Assembly (NCBI GenBank): GCA_033816765.1
Contig: CM066292.1
Span: 4,836,001-4,900,000, forward strand
DNA from: Nothopassalora personata
Lineage: Eukaryota > Ascomycota > Dothideomycetes > Mycosphaerellales > Mycosphaerellaceae
Length of the DNA: 64,000 nucleotides
Reading direction: 5' to 3'
Below, in pieces: positions 54,600 through 64,000 of the stretch. Both the position numbers and the translations under genes were made by a program. Under the pieces are notes generated by a model. The model saw nothing but the letters and a program-made list of their open reading frames with translations. It did no database searches and had not been told where the DNA came from. Each line of letters starts with the position of its first letter. The first letter of the stretch is position 1.

Positions 54600-57245
54600 G
54601 AGCGGTTTAGCGACCTAATAGACTAGTATCCGCCTCGGGCATCTATTAAGAAGGATAATTTCTAGGGTAGGTCTAAGCGCAATTGCGAAACTACTATCCG
54701 GCGCGTAGTTATAAGGCTGCCTAGGTAGCTTACTAATAAGGCACGTTTTAGGAGGGCGTTCTTATTAGAGTTCTTAAGGTTTAACGCCTACTCGATGTTA
54801 GGGAGTCGGGAATATCTTAAGGAGATTATTAGGGCGCAGTAAGGTAAGAGGCCTAAAGAACAAGATATAAAGGAATTCATCCGCCTGTTTATATCCTTAA
54901 GTGACCTAATTGAACCTAAGGATTTAGATAACAGCTCCCGGAGTCGCCTCCTCCTTTAGGGATTACTAGAGTTAGTCGCGAAAGCGGTCTACAAGGCTTA
55001 CGGGCTTTACCTAAAGTAACCTAAGAAGTTTAGGGACTTTTAGAGGATCCTCGATAAAGCTACTAGCATCGTAGATAGTAAGGAGGGATAGAAAGCTATA
55101 TATATAGATTTCCCTCTTACTTTACCTTAGCTACACCGCTTAGTCGTAAAGCAAATGCCGCGCCTTAAGCCTAAGATTAACACGCTTAAGAAGGCTACTT
55201 CTAGGACTGTTATTAATAATGACCTCATCTAGAAGGTAGCTAAAATGAGCATACGTGTATACTAGCGCGGTCGCGTCGCGGACGCGGGTGCCTTCTACCC
55301 GAGCGAGAATTAACGCTCTATGCAACCGGAGAGGCACGACCTAGATACTAAGCTATAGGTTTACGTAATGTAGCGTCCCCTATCCTAGAATCGCGAATAG
55401 TCTAAAGCGATAGATAGTTATTACTACAACTATAGTAGTTCGAAGCACTAGGCTAGCAACTATAGGGCGATAAGGTCCTTAATATCTCGGGGCTACGTAC
55501 ACCTCGCCCCGAACAACTAGTAGTATCTAGGGAAAGAAGGCAATCCGCGTCCTACTAAGTTCAACTTTCGGAGGGACTATAGTAAACCGAAACTGCTCTA
55601 TATACTCCCTCTACTCGAAGAACATTATAGGCCGATCGAGTTTAACAACCAGTATAAGATTTCTACACTACGTAAGTAATAGATAGGTAGGGACTACACT
55701 AGGGTAACAAAGGTTACGCCTCCTAATTATTCTAAGCCCCCTCCTAACTTTAGGCATTTAATAGAGTATAGCCCTTAGGACGCACGGTCTAGCTAAATAG
55801 AGAAGGCTACTAGTACATATTAGGTCTTATTCGGAGAAAGTGAAGTAGAGTAGGCGGTTAACTTAGGCGAGCTTAACGAGGTATCTACCTATCCTATATA
55901 GTCTAATAAAGTGAAAGGGAAGGCACCCGTAGGCATTCTAAAGAATCCGCACCCGAGGACCCGGTCCTTAGCCTAGGATCTACGAGCCCGAGCTAAGGCT
56001 ACTAAGAAAGTTCGCCTACAATTGGAACAGGAGATCCGGTAAGCTAAGATTAACTAGTAGGAGGTTAAAATGATTAATAAAGTCAGTACTCAAATAAGCG
56101 AAACTCAATCATTAGCTAAATCCGGGGTAACCCTAGGAAGGGGAAATAATGCCTAAGTGAATAAATTAGGGAACGATGCTAACAAAGGACTGCCTAAGGA
56201 TATGCCTATTAGTCCCGTAAACGCCCCCTTCGTATAAAGGAAGCGTATGTAGAATGCCAAGACTATAAGGATTAATAACTACGTCCGACAATATAGTTTA
56301 GCTAGTAATAGCCCGGTTATAAAGGAAGAGGGTATTATCTACTAGATTAATTAGATCCTCTAGACAACGTTTCCTAATGTAAACGCCTAAGATTAGTTTC
56401 GATATAGTCGCTAGTTCGAGGCTACCCTCTTCGGTCGCGTTACTAACACCCCCGCTCTTTAGGAGAAGCTCGCTATAGTACGACGCCTTATAGGAAAGGA
56501 CCCTAAGGTTCGCACTAGATAAGTAGTTACCTGTAAAGATAAACCTAAGTATAATAAGGAGGTCTTCCGCGAAGATAGTTAGGCCTAGTATGTCGGAGTG
56601 TATTCAACCATGCTTTACTCTAAAGGAGCGGTCCCTGCTACTAAGCTCTATAAGGACGTTAAGAAAATCGGGCTCTCTAGTGTCCTTAACAACTTTACTA
56701 TAGTCCCTAGTCCTTAGGTAGTAGCGGAGTTCGGGATAAATAAGAACTAGATTAGGTGCCTAATTAACGAGGGTTCCGAGGTGAATATTATCGGCTAGAG
56801 AAACGCTTATAGATTTAGGTTACCGGTAATGTCGAGTGCTTAGCTTACCTTTTGAGGTGCTAGAGGGTAGGCCCAGTTTAAAGGTGTTATAGGCAATTTA
56901 GATGTTTAGGTATTTAGGGTTCACTACTAAATAGACATGTTTATCTCCTCGGATCTAAACTTACTAACAATCCTAGGACGTCCGTAGGCCCGTAAGGTGC
57001 GACTCACTACCCGTAACTGCGATAATAGTTTATAGGAGGGGACTATTACTAGCCGCAAAGGTGAAAGTGTCATGTTTACTGCCCTAGTTAGCTCGGATAG
57101 GTGTAAGAGCCTTTAAGAACTGTTAAAAGCGTCGGGAAATAGAAGGGTAGGTTAAGTTACGGCGCTTAACCTACCGATTTGCTAAAGCCGGATTTAACAA
57201 AATGAGTAAGGTTCTCGCACTATCTCGGAAAAACCTCGGACTTTA

Positions 57246-57271
57246 ATTTACCGGTCCCGGGACCGGTAAAT
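57246..57271. repeat. Palindrome copy 2 (between ORF1 and ORF2)
   Basis: Perfect 26-bp palindrome with core ACCGGTCCCGGGACCGGT, in the gap after the protease segment and before the RT ORF. Confidence 0.97.
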
Positions 57272-57299
57272 AGCTATAGTGAGGAAAACAGATACGACT

Positions 57300-60200
57300 A
57301 CGACACGACGCATCTATAGGAACCCGGCAAGGCTCTAACGCCTAGTAACCATTCAGCTCACTTATTGGGATTGCTTAGGACTGCTAGAGTAAAGGAACGA
57401 GTTATAGAAATTGGAACAGGCGCGTTTAAGGGAGATTCTATTGCTAACGTTTATTCAGTTTAAGGGGATTAGCCTTCCGAGATCCTAAGGCAATCTACAT
57501 TAAATGCTTAGGCACGAAAGTAACAAGTAGGCTAGCATATAGCTAATATTAGGATACCGTAGGTCTTCACGATATACAAGCGTAAGGCGGACAAGAAGAA
57601 GCTAGTAGACGCGAGCGTTCACGAACGCCTAGAATTACGAGTTAAGGGAGATATACAATAGAAGCGTAGGGCACTGTACCTAGAATCTAAGATGCCTAAA
57701 GGATAAGGACCGTTCGATAGGAAGTACTTAACTAAGAAATTCTCAAGTATTGAGCGAGGTAGCCGAATCACTCTAGAACGACTTACCTTAATTAAGGTTA
57801 GCATTAAGCTATTGCTAATAGAAAGGGCCTTATTCGATGAGATGCTCTATAACCGGGAGGCAGTCCTCGCTTAGGATTTTAGTCACATAAGGCAAATTAG
57901 GCACGACGTCATGCTACCTTAGAAGATTAACACGGTCCCTTATAGGCCATAGTAGGCACGCCCTATCCGGTTGCACCCAAGTCTTAGGGCAATCGTTAAG
58001 CGCATAATTAGAGCCCGGATTAAGAACAACATCCTAGAATACTTATAAGGGGCATACTCTAATAGCTAGTTCCTAGTCGTAAAGAAGGTTAATACCTCTA
58101 GAAGCGATTTGCCATATCGGTTAATTAACTTAGCTATACTCCTAAATGAGGTTACTATGCGCGATGCTAACATTCTACCGGACACGGATAGCTTCTTAGA
58201 GGATTTTGCCGGTTATCGAGTCGCTTCACTTATAGACCTGTTTTCAGGTTATAATTAGATCACTTTAGATAAGTCCTACCGGGACTTAATAGTCTTTATA
58301 ACCCCTCTTAGCCTAGTACGTAACACGACTCTACCTTAAGGGGCTACTAATTCGGTTACTTAGTTCGTACGTACGGTAACAAAGATTCTACTTAATTATA
58401 TCTCGCATCGAGCGAAGCCGTTTCTCGATGACATCGGTATTAAGGGACTAACTAAGGACTATAGGAATGCCAAAGTAGAGCCTAGGCTAAGGAGATGGGT
58501 CGTTAAGCACATCGTCTCCCTAGATCTAGTTTTTGCTAACCTAGAGAGAGCTAGTGCGGTAGTTGCTAGAGGCAAATCCCAATGGTTATATAAAAAGCTC
58601 AAGATTGTTAGGTACATTACTAGCCCGGACGGTCGCTATCCTAACCTAAAGGTTGTAGCTAAGATCCTAGACTAGCCTACGCCCACCTGTATTAAGGGAG
58701 TCCGCACCTATGTAGGGCTGTGTGTGTACTTCCGGATATAGATTCCCTAGTTCGTTATTATCGCTCGACTAATGTACAAGCTGCTAAAGAAGGGCGCCGA
58801 GTTTACCTAGATAGAAAATAAGCAATTCTCGAAAGAAGAGGTTACTAGATATCTTATGTAGGCTCTAGCCTTAGTCACCCTCTACTACTCACCTAGTACT
58901 AGGTCTATCTTTGTCTTAGTTAATACTAGCGGTACTGGATAGGGATGTATCGTTTCTTAAGAATCAATAGACAGCACTCGACGGCGTTACCCGGTGCGGT
59001 ATAAGAGTGGAATCTAGAACGCGTTAGAATCTAGATATAATGCTAGTAAGCGAGAATGCCTTAGGGTCCTTAAGGGGCTTAAGAAGATCTAAAGATATGT
59101 TACTAGCGTTAATTTTGTCCTTAAGGTTAATGCTAAGACACTTATATAGCAACTTAACCGGCCGGCTTCGGACCTACCTAACTCGGCAATGGCCCGGTGG
59201 GTCGTATAGATTAGGCTATTCACATTCGAAGTAAAGCACGTTACGGGAGCTAGGCATACTAGCCTAGATGCCCTGTCTCGTAGGCCCTCTATACCTTAGG
59301 AACCTAGGGAAGCTAACGAAGACAAAGTCGACTAGATGATTAATAATAAACTGTTCGGGTACCCGGAGCCGGTCGACACCTATCTAGTTAAAATCTAGAA
59401 AACACGACATCTCGGGGACTAATATTCTAAAAGCTCTTAGTAACTTGCTTAGGTTATAGAAACTAGGACCCGGCCCGATAGTGTTACCCGTACTAAGTAC
59501 CGGCGACTAATAAAGAAGAGCGTCAATTTCTTTGTCCGAGACTAATTGCTATTCTTCTAGAAGCGCCGAGGAGTACCGTTACAACTTGTAATTAACGATA
59601 ATAAGGCTTAGAAGGAGATCGTTATAAAATGCTATAAAAGACACGGTTATCGTAGCGCTAAGGTCGTATACAACCTTATTTCCGATCGGTATTACTAGGA
59701 CGGGTGCTTCGACGATGTCTCTACGTAGGTTCAAAGTTATGCTCCTTATAGGTTTCGCGAAGGCAACTAGCGCGCTAGTAAGCTTCACTTATCGAGTCCT
59801 TAGGTTATTAGTAAGAAGTGGTACTCGGACCCCGTCTAGGTACATAAAAATGGATACCTCCTAGTTACGCGCGAAGCACTTAGCAACTGGATCGAGGCTA
59901 GAGTAACGAGGGCACCTCCTAGCTCCAAGACGGTTGCTAAGTTTCTATACGAAGATGTCTTCTATAGGCACGGCTACTATACTGAAATTGTGCTTAATAA
60001 CGCTACGGTTCATACGGCTAAGGTTAAGCGGTTGCTCGTAGGGCTTAGTGTTCGAAGGATCCGAATATTACCGTACTATCCGTAGTCTAATGCTCCGGTC
60101 GAGGCTAGACACCGTCCGATTCTTACAGCGTTAGCAAAGCTTATAAGGAACACATACCGCGGATAGGAGTAATAGGTACCCGCTATGTTATAGGCTAATA

Positions 60201-60860
60201 GGACTACGACCTATCGTACTACTAGAATAACGCTAGCTTAGGTCCTATATAGCTATAGTACGATTCTACCAATTGAGGTTAAGTACCCGACGTAGGCGAA
60301 TTACTAATGGGGATCAGTAAGAACGACTAAGGACCTACTTGCTATACGTGCGCGTTAACTCTAGGCTCGAGACCTTAGTTTAGAAGAGCTATATGCTCAA
60401 AGGAAGCGACTAAGAGAACTTAGTAAGGACTACTTTAATTCTCACCGGAATGTTAACTCTATTAGTTTCTAGAAGGGCGACCTTATTATGAGATTCGATA
60501 AGCTATATAAGGATAACTTCTTACGTAAGATCGGTTACCGATAGTAAGGTCTATATCGGGTGTCTAGTGTCTCCGGGGAGTTTAGTACCTATATTCTTAA
60601 GGAACTTAATAGTACGCTAATAAAGGGTGTTTAGGCACGAGAAAACCTTAAGCTAGTTCCAGAGCTTCGCCCGGATAACATAGGAGTACTAAACTTAGAT
60701 AATGGGACCGATCTCGTAATAGGGGAGGGAGAAGTCGCTAATAGCGAAGACAGTAGTAATTCGAACGAGATCGAGCCTATCGCCGACGAAGACGTGCTAC
60801 CTATAGAAGTTAATAAAAAGGGATCGTATCCTAAACCGGAATCCAAGAAGCTATAGGTTA
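57300..60860 (+). pseudogene. Element B RT-RNase H-integrase ORF (degraded)
   Basis: RT, RNase H and integrase can be followed in order, interrupted by TAG/TAA at Gln/Trp positions. RT has FLDDIGIKG rather than YIDD-type spacing, as in one fungal Ty3-like clade. The catalytic Asp of RNase H reads Asn. The C-terminal part after integrase is basic then acidic (GEGEVANSEDSSNSNEIEP). Confidence 0.75.
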
Positions 60861-61063
60861 GGCCTCATAACCTTTCTATAGTCAAAATTTCACAGTTCAG
60901 TAGGATCGAGGCTAAGAACTAATCAGTTAGCAATGGCGTATAGAGTTCACTTTCCTTAGGTATGTGTTACACATGCCCTTCAGTTTATTAAGCCGATTCG
61001 GTTATCTAGACTTCACTTTATAGGGTGTTCTTGCCTTAGTTAGACCTCAGTTAGTGGAGTTAT

Positions 61064-61089
61064 ATTTACCGGTCCCGGGACCGGTAAAT
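61064..61089. repeat. Palindrome copy 3 (after ORF2)
   Basis: Perfect 26-bp palindrome identical to copy 2. It is followed, 3 nt away, by ATCACGTGAC, the inverse of the motif beside copy 1. Confidence 0.97.
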
Positions 61090-61102
61090 CGGATCACGTG
61101 AC

Positions 61103-61478
61103 AGCGTGGCATGCCCCTACCGAATGCTTACCTAGGTGGTCACTAGCACTGGTTTTCGGTCATATGCAGGGTCATCGGACCTTTAGTGTAACCTTAATGG
61201 TACTACTCTTACCACTTATAAGACCGGTCTCGGCGCTGCTACCTTGTAACGGTTATAGGGACATACGCTAAGAGGCATACTTAAGCGCAGCTCTCTACCT
61301 ACTACTTCCTCTCTTTTTCTTTAAACACTAACACCATTACTAGAGCTACTAACACATTAGACGGTTCTTTAGCCTCTCTCTCTCTTTACGACCTTAACCT
61401 TCTTTAAAGCCCCTACCCTAACACTAAGCTTTTAAAGCTTACCATCACTCTAGAGTAGTACCACGAGATAGCTAGCTC
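61103..61478. other. Sequence between element B and element C
   Basis: Retains more CA/TG than the flanking repeats. It has a CT-rich tract (CTTCCTCTCTTTTTCTTT) at about 61306-61323 and AACACTAACACC. This looks like a leader or promoter of something lost, or the real 3' end of B. No ORF was found. Confidence 0.35.
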
Positions 61479-61941
61479 TACAAGTTAAGAAGACAAGCTT
61501 AATCAGGTTTGTTCTCGGGCCGATAGGAAGACGAGGGAGAGTAATAAAGCAGTAGCTGTCTTATCTCGTAAAGACTAAGTAGTAGTAAGGTAGAGGTTAG
61601 GTTATAGTGTATTCTAAACAGTAATATTAAACAGTAAGTTAAACGCTTCTAAACCATAAGGGTTTTTAGCGTTCCTAAATACAAAGGAGGCATTGCTAGT
61701 CTTAGTCTTAATTACTTAATCGCTAGTGAGCGAGTAATCTCGAATTACTAAGTCGCTAGTAAGCGAGTAATCTCGAATTACTAAGTCGCTAGTAAGCGAG
61801 TAATCTCGAATTACTAAGTCGCTAGTAAGCGAGTGATCTCGAATTACTAAGTCGCTAGTAAGCGAGTAATCTCGTACGGCGTACGTAATTTCTGTAGCTA
61901 ATAGTTAGGCGTGTCGTCGTAGCTTAATCCGGACCGTAACA
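61479..61941 (-). repeat. LTR of chromovirus C, outer end truncated
   Basis: Matches the A1 LTR from TACAAGTTAAGAAG to CCGTAACA, but lacks about 27 bp at its outer end. It contains five tandem 33-bp units at 61711-61875. It is followed by a polypurine tract on the minus strand. Confidence 0.85.
61711..61875. repeat. Five 33-bp tandem repeats in U3 of LTR C
   Basis: The unit ATTACTAAGTCGCTAGTAAG.. is repeated five times with a few substitutions, and contains a small inverted repeat CGCTAGTAAGCG. This differs from the 44-bp units of A1 and the 24-bp units of A2. Confidence 0.93.
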
Positions 61942-62018
61942 CTATCCCCCTTCTAGCCTAGCTTCGTCCCGAAGCTTATATAAGATAACATAATGTCCCC
62001 TCTTTGCGGCCTATAACG

Positions 62019-62546
62019 ATGTCTTCTTCTTCTTCTAAAAACCGTCTCCGGCTCGCTAAGGAAATTAACGAACATAGTCGTCTAGTAGATCTCGCGTGTA
62101 ACTATTACTTCTTTAACGGTTTATCCTACGTCGCTATAGAAGGTAACTTTCGGCTTCGGTATTCGGAGTATGTTCGTTGCGGGCGTAAGTGTATAAACCT
62201 ATCCTAGGAGTCTCTTAACAAGACCCGGGAGGAGTACCGGAAAAAGGTCGAAAAAGATAAGGAAGAGCTTACGGAGATCTTAGCACGGTTAATGCGGGAC
62301 AAGGCAATACTTCGCTAAGCGGAGGAGCGCGCGCGTAAGAAGGTATAGTATCTAGAGGCCTCTATTTCGGCCTCTAGAGAGATTAAGGACGTCGATTGTC
62401 CTACTACCGATGCGACTATTAGTCTCTCTCCTACTGTATAGTCCTCGATCGACTTTGTTAATAACGCGATCGATTTCTCTGTCCCTTCTAGTTCTATTAG
62501 ATAGCCCGTAAATAACTGGGCGGCGCTTTCCGGAGCGGAGCCTTAG
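62019..62546 (+). pseudogene. Antisense accessory ORF of chromovirus C
   Basis: Starts MSSSSSKNRLRLAKEINEH, with an intact first stretch of about 60 codons, then TAG stops at Gln/Trp positions. It has a Cys/Tyr-rich segment (RYSEYVRCGRKCINLS; Tyr residues likely former Cys), then a charged helix NKTREEYRKKVEKDKEELTE and ARLMRDKAILR. It is parallel to 42030-42542 of A1, with the same strand relation to pol. The end could be later than 62546, since TAG there may also be a mutated codon. Confidence 0.7.
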
Positions 62547-64000
62547 GGCGAGTCCCTAGGGGTAGAGACTCGTTAGGGTATTTACTTATAAGTTATGTCC
62601 CCTAGTCGCTCGTCGGCCGTGAGATCGATTGTCGTTAGTTATCTCGGCGGACCCATTTTTAGTATTGTCGGATCTTTTACTAACAGTTTTGTAGGTTCTA
62701 TTTTAGTTCCTAGGTATTTTCTAATTCGTCGTATCCTTTCTACTTAACAAGGTATCGCTAACCTTTCTTACCTAGGATTTTTTCGACTTTAAATTCGTTT
62801 TCTGCTTCTAGCTCGAAATAGAAGCTTTCCTAGTAGGGTGTTTCGGCGTCTACGGGTTCTAACTTAGAGATGTAGAAGACTAGGTGGATTTTTACGTTAG
62901 GTAGTAGTCGTAGGCGGTAATTAACTAGTCCTATAACTTTATTAATAAAAAATGGTCCGACCTTAACGTAATCTAGTTTCTTAGTCTATCTTCTTATTCT
63001 TAAGTTTTTTATAAGGAGATAGACCTTATCCCCTTCCTTTAGTAGAGGTGCTATTTTTCTCGTATCTTGCCGTTACTAAGACAGTTTATATTATGCATCT
63101 TCGATCGCCTTACGTGTTTCTTTATACACTTCCTTAAGAGTATCCGTCGTTACGATTACTCTTTCGGCTTATAGGTAAGATCTAGGTGTTCCAAATAGGT
63201 TAGGATCTTTACTAAAGTTTGTATAGAATGGTGTTGTTAAAGTTGTCTCCGATTTATAGTTATTTAGTGTAATCTGCGCTATTAGTAGTAATAAAACCTA
63301 GTTATCTTATGCGTAGTTAATGTAGTGTCGTAGGTATTGTTCTAGCGTTTAGTTCATCCTTTCGGTTTATCCGTCTATCCCTATATAATATGCTATTAAC
63401 AGCTTATGTTTAATTCCGATCGTCCCTATAAGCGTCTTCTAGTAGTTTAATGTAAATAACTTGTCTCTATCCGTTATGAACGCTTAAGGGAATCCGTAGT
63501 ACCGGATAAGTCTATCTAGTACGAGGTATCCGAGCTGCTCTACATTGTATGTCTCTAATGTAGGAATGAAGTATACGTATTTCGTAAGTCTATTAACTAT
63601 AACTAGTATTATGTCGTATAGTTGTTTCGTAACTTAGTCTCTCGACAGTAGGAGTTTTATAATAAAGTCTATTGTAACCTCGTCTTATAGTTTCGTCGGT
63701 AGTGCCCTAAACTGTAGGTAACCGTATTTCGCATGTCTCGCCGCCTTATTTCGTTAGCAGTGTACGCATTGCTTAATGTAACGTAACACCTTAAGTCTTA
63801 TCTATAGGAATAAGAAGCTACGTTATATTAGGTCTATTGTCTTTAAAGTTCTAGGGTGTCTATAAGTTAGTCCGTCGTAATGTTGTCGTATATATTCTTC
63901 TTCTCGATCTTTTAGTACCTAGTATTTTCCTTACGATATAGGGAATTGTTCGTCCTTATCGCCTAATATCCGTACGATGTTATTAAATTCTCTAGTGTTA

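Larger units (their letters stand above)
53811..61102 (+). mobile_element. B: RIP-degraded Ty3-like retroelement with palindrome-framed ORFs
   Basis: Plus-strand element with two ORFs. ORF1 (54243-about 57110) begins with an intact 118-codon gag start (MDTAALLEKLSTFADIG) and ends with a protease-like segment (EGSEVNII; Asp changed to Asn by TG to TA, ILGRP). ORF2 (about 57300-60860) holds RT (FLDDIGIKG at 58421), RNase H (VNTSGTG, Asp to Asn, and VTGARHTSLDALS) and integrase (CYKRHGYRSAKV zinc-finger part, LNNATVHTAKVKRLL, PVEARHRP). Many TAG stops interrupt both. It is unlike the A family. I found no LTR pair. Instead a 26-bp palindrome lies before ORF1, between the ORFs and after ORF2. Borders given are the outer conserved palindromic motifs and may not be the true ends. 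Confidence 0.8.
61479..64000 (-). mobile_element. C: second RIP-degraded chromovirus, runs off the right edge
   Basis: Minus-strand copy related to A1: 61942-64000 parallels about 41947-44000 (high similarity by eye, for example around the GGTATCGCTAACCTTTCTTA block). It contains the antisense ORF, a chromodomain remnant (about 62690-62810) and the integrase end. The rest lies outside the window. Confidence 0.88.

Noticed and set aside
45501..60860. Alternative genetic code or TAG readthrough, since TAG sits at Gln/Trp positions in long gag-pol frames
   Set aside because: Host genes in the window (TAF11, calcineurin, DUF3433) end with TAG, and LTR comparison shows CA/TG to TA mutation, so the stops are RIP damage.
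61711..61875. CRISPR-like array of regular 33-bp repeats
   Set aside because: Units are directly contiguous with no spacers, lie in an LTR U3 and the genome is fungal.

Overview
The window comes from a filamentous ascomycete nuclear genome. Evidence: introns of about 47-56 nt with GT..AG ends and CTAA(C)/CTGAC-like branch sites; fungal-specific families (DUF3433, DUF3405, SNG1-type, AA11 LPMO, YAT amino-acid permease, DHA2-type MFS); and a repeat block carrying the footprint of repeat-induced point mutation (RIP). A Dothideomycete-like genome with gene-rich and repeat-rich compartments fits, but I cannot name a species.

Gene-rich part, 1-39.6 kb. In order: mitochondrial ribosomal protein uS10m (-), amino-acid permease (+, six exons), SNG1/DUF3533 membrane protein (-), a short cluster of inverted CAAGC repeats, DUF3405 glycosyltransferase-like protein (-), an uncertain small gene (-), a secreted arylsulfotransferase-family protein (-) divergent from an MFS transporter (+), and an F-box-like gene with a decayed paralogue. 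Next come a dead TIR DNA transposon with an integrase-core transposase, TAF11 of TFIID (+) only 117 bp beyond it, an NmrA-like Rossmann protein (-), a large DUF3433 membrane protein with one apparent frameshift (+), an AA11 chitin-type LPMO (-), the calcineurin catalytic subunit (+), a DUF7730/F-box-like protein (-), an F-box protein (+) and a membrane-anchored Ser/Thr kinase (-). Gene order is mostly convergent/divergent, with no obvious pathway cluster.

Repeat part, 39.6-64 kb. There is no host gene here. It is a nest of dead retroelements in which CAG/CAA and TGG codons have become TAG/TAA, and TG/CA have become TA on both strands. It contains: (i) a solo LTR-like sequence with degenerate interior (39.6-41.2 kb); (ii) A1, a minus-strand Ty3-type chromovirus (41.5-45.5 plus 51.7-about 53.5 kb) with chromodomain and an antisense accessory ORF; (iii) A2, a related plus-strand 6.2-kb element with both LTRs, inserted into A1 and lacking chromodomain and accessory ORF; (iv) a second LTR insertion inside A1 (52.6-53.0 kb); (v) B, an unrelated plus-strand Ty3-like retroelement with separate gag-protease and RT-RNaseH-integrase ORFs, without recognisable LTRs, and with a 26-bp perfect palindrome before, between and after its two ORFs; (vi) C, a second chromodomain-bearing minus-strand element that runs off the right edge.

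The most unusual signals are the RIP-proof palindromes that frame the ORFs of element B, the antisense coiled-coil/cysteine ORF of the chromoviruses, and the swapping of U3 tandem-repeat cassettes between LTRs. Functions rest on recognised motifs; no database search was possible.
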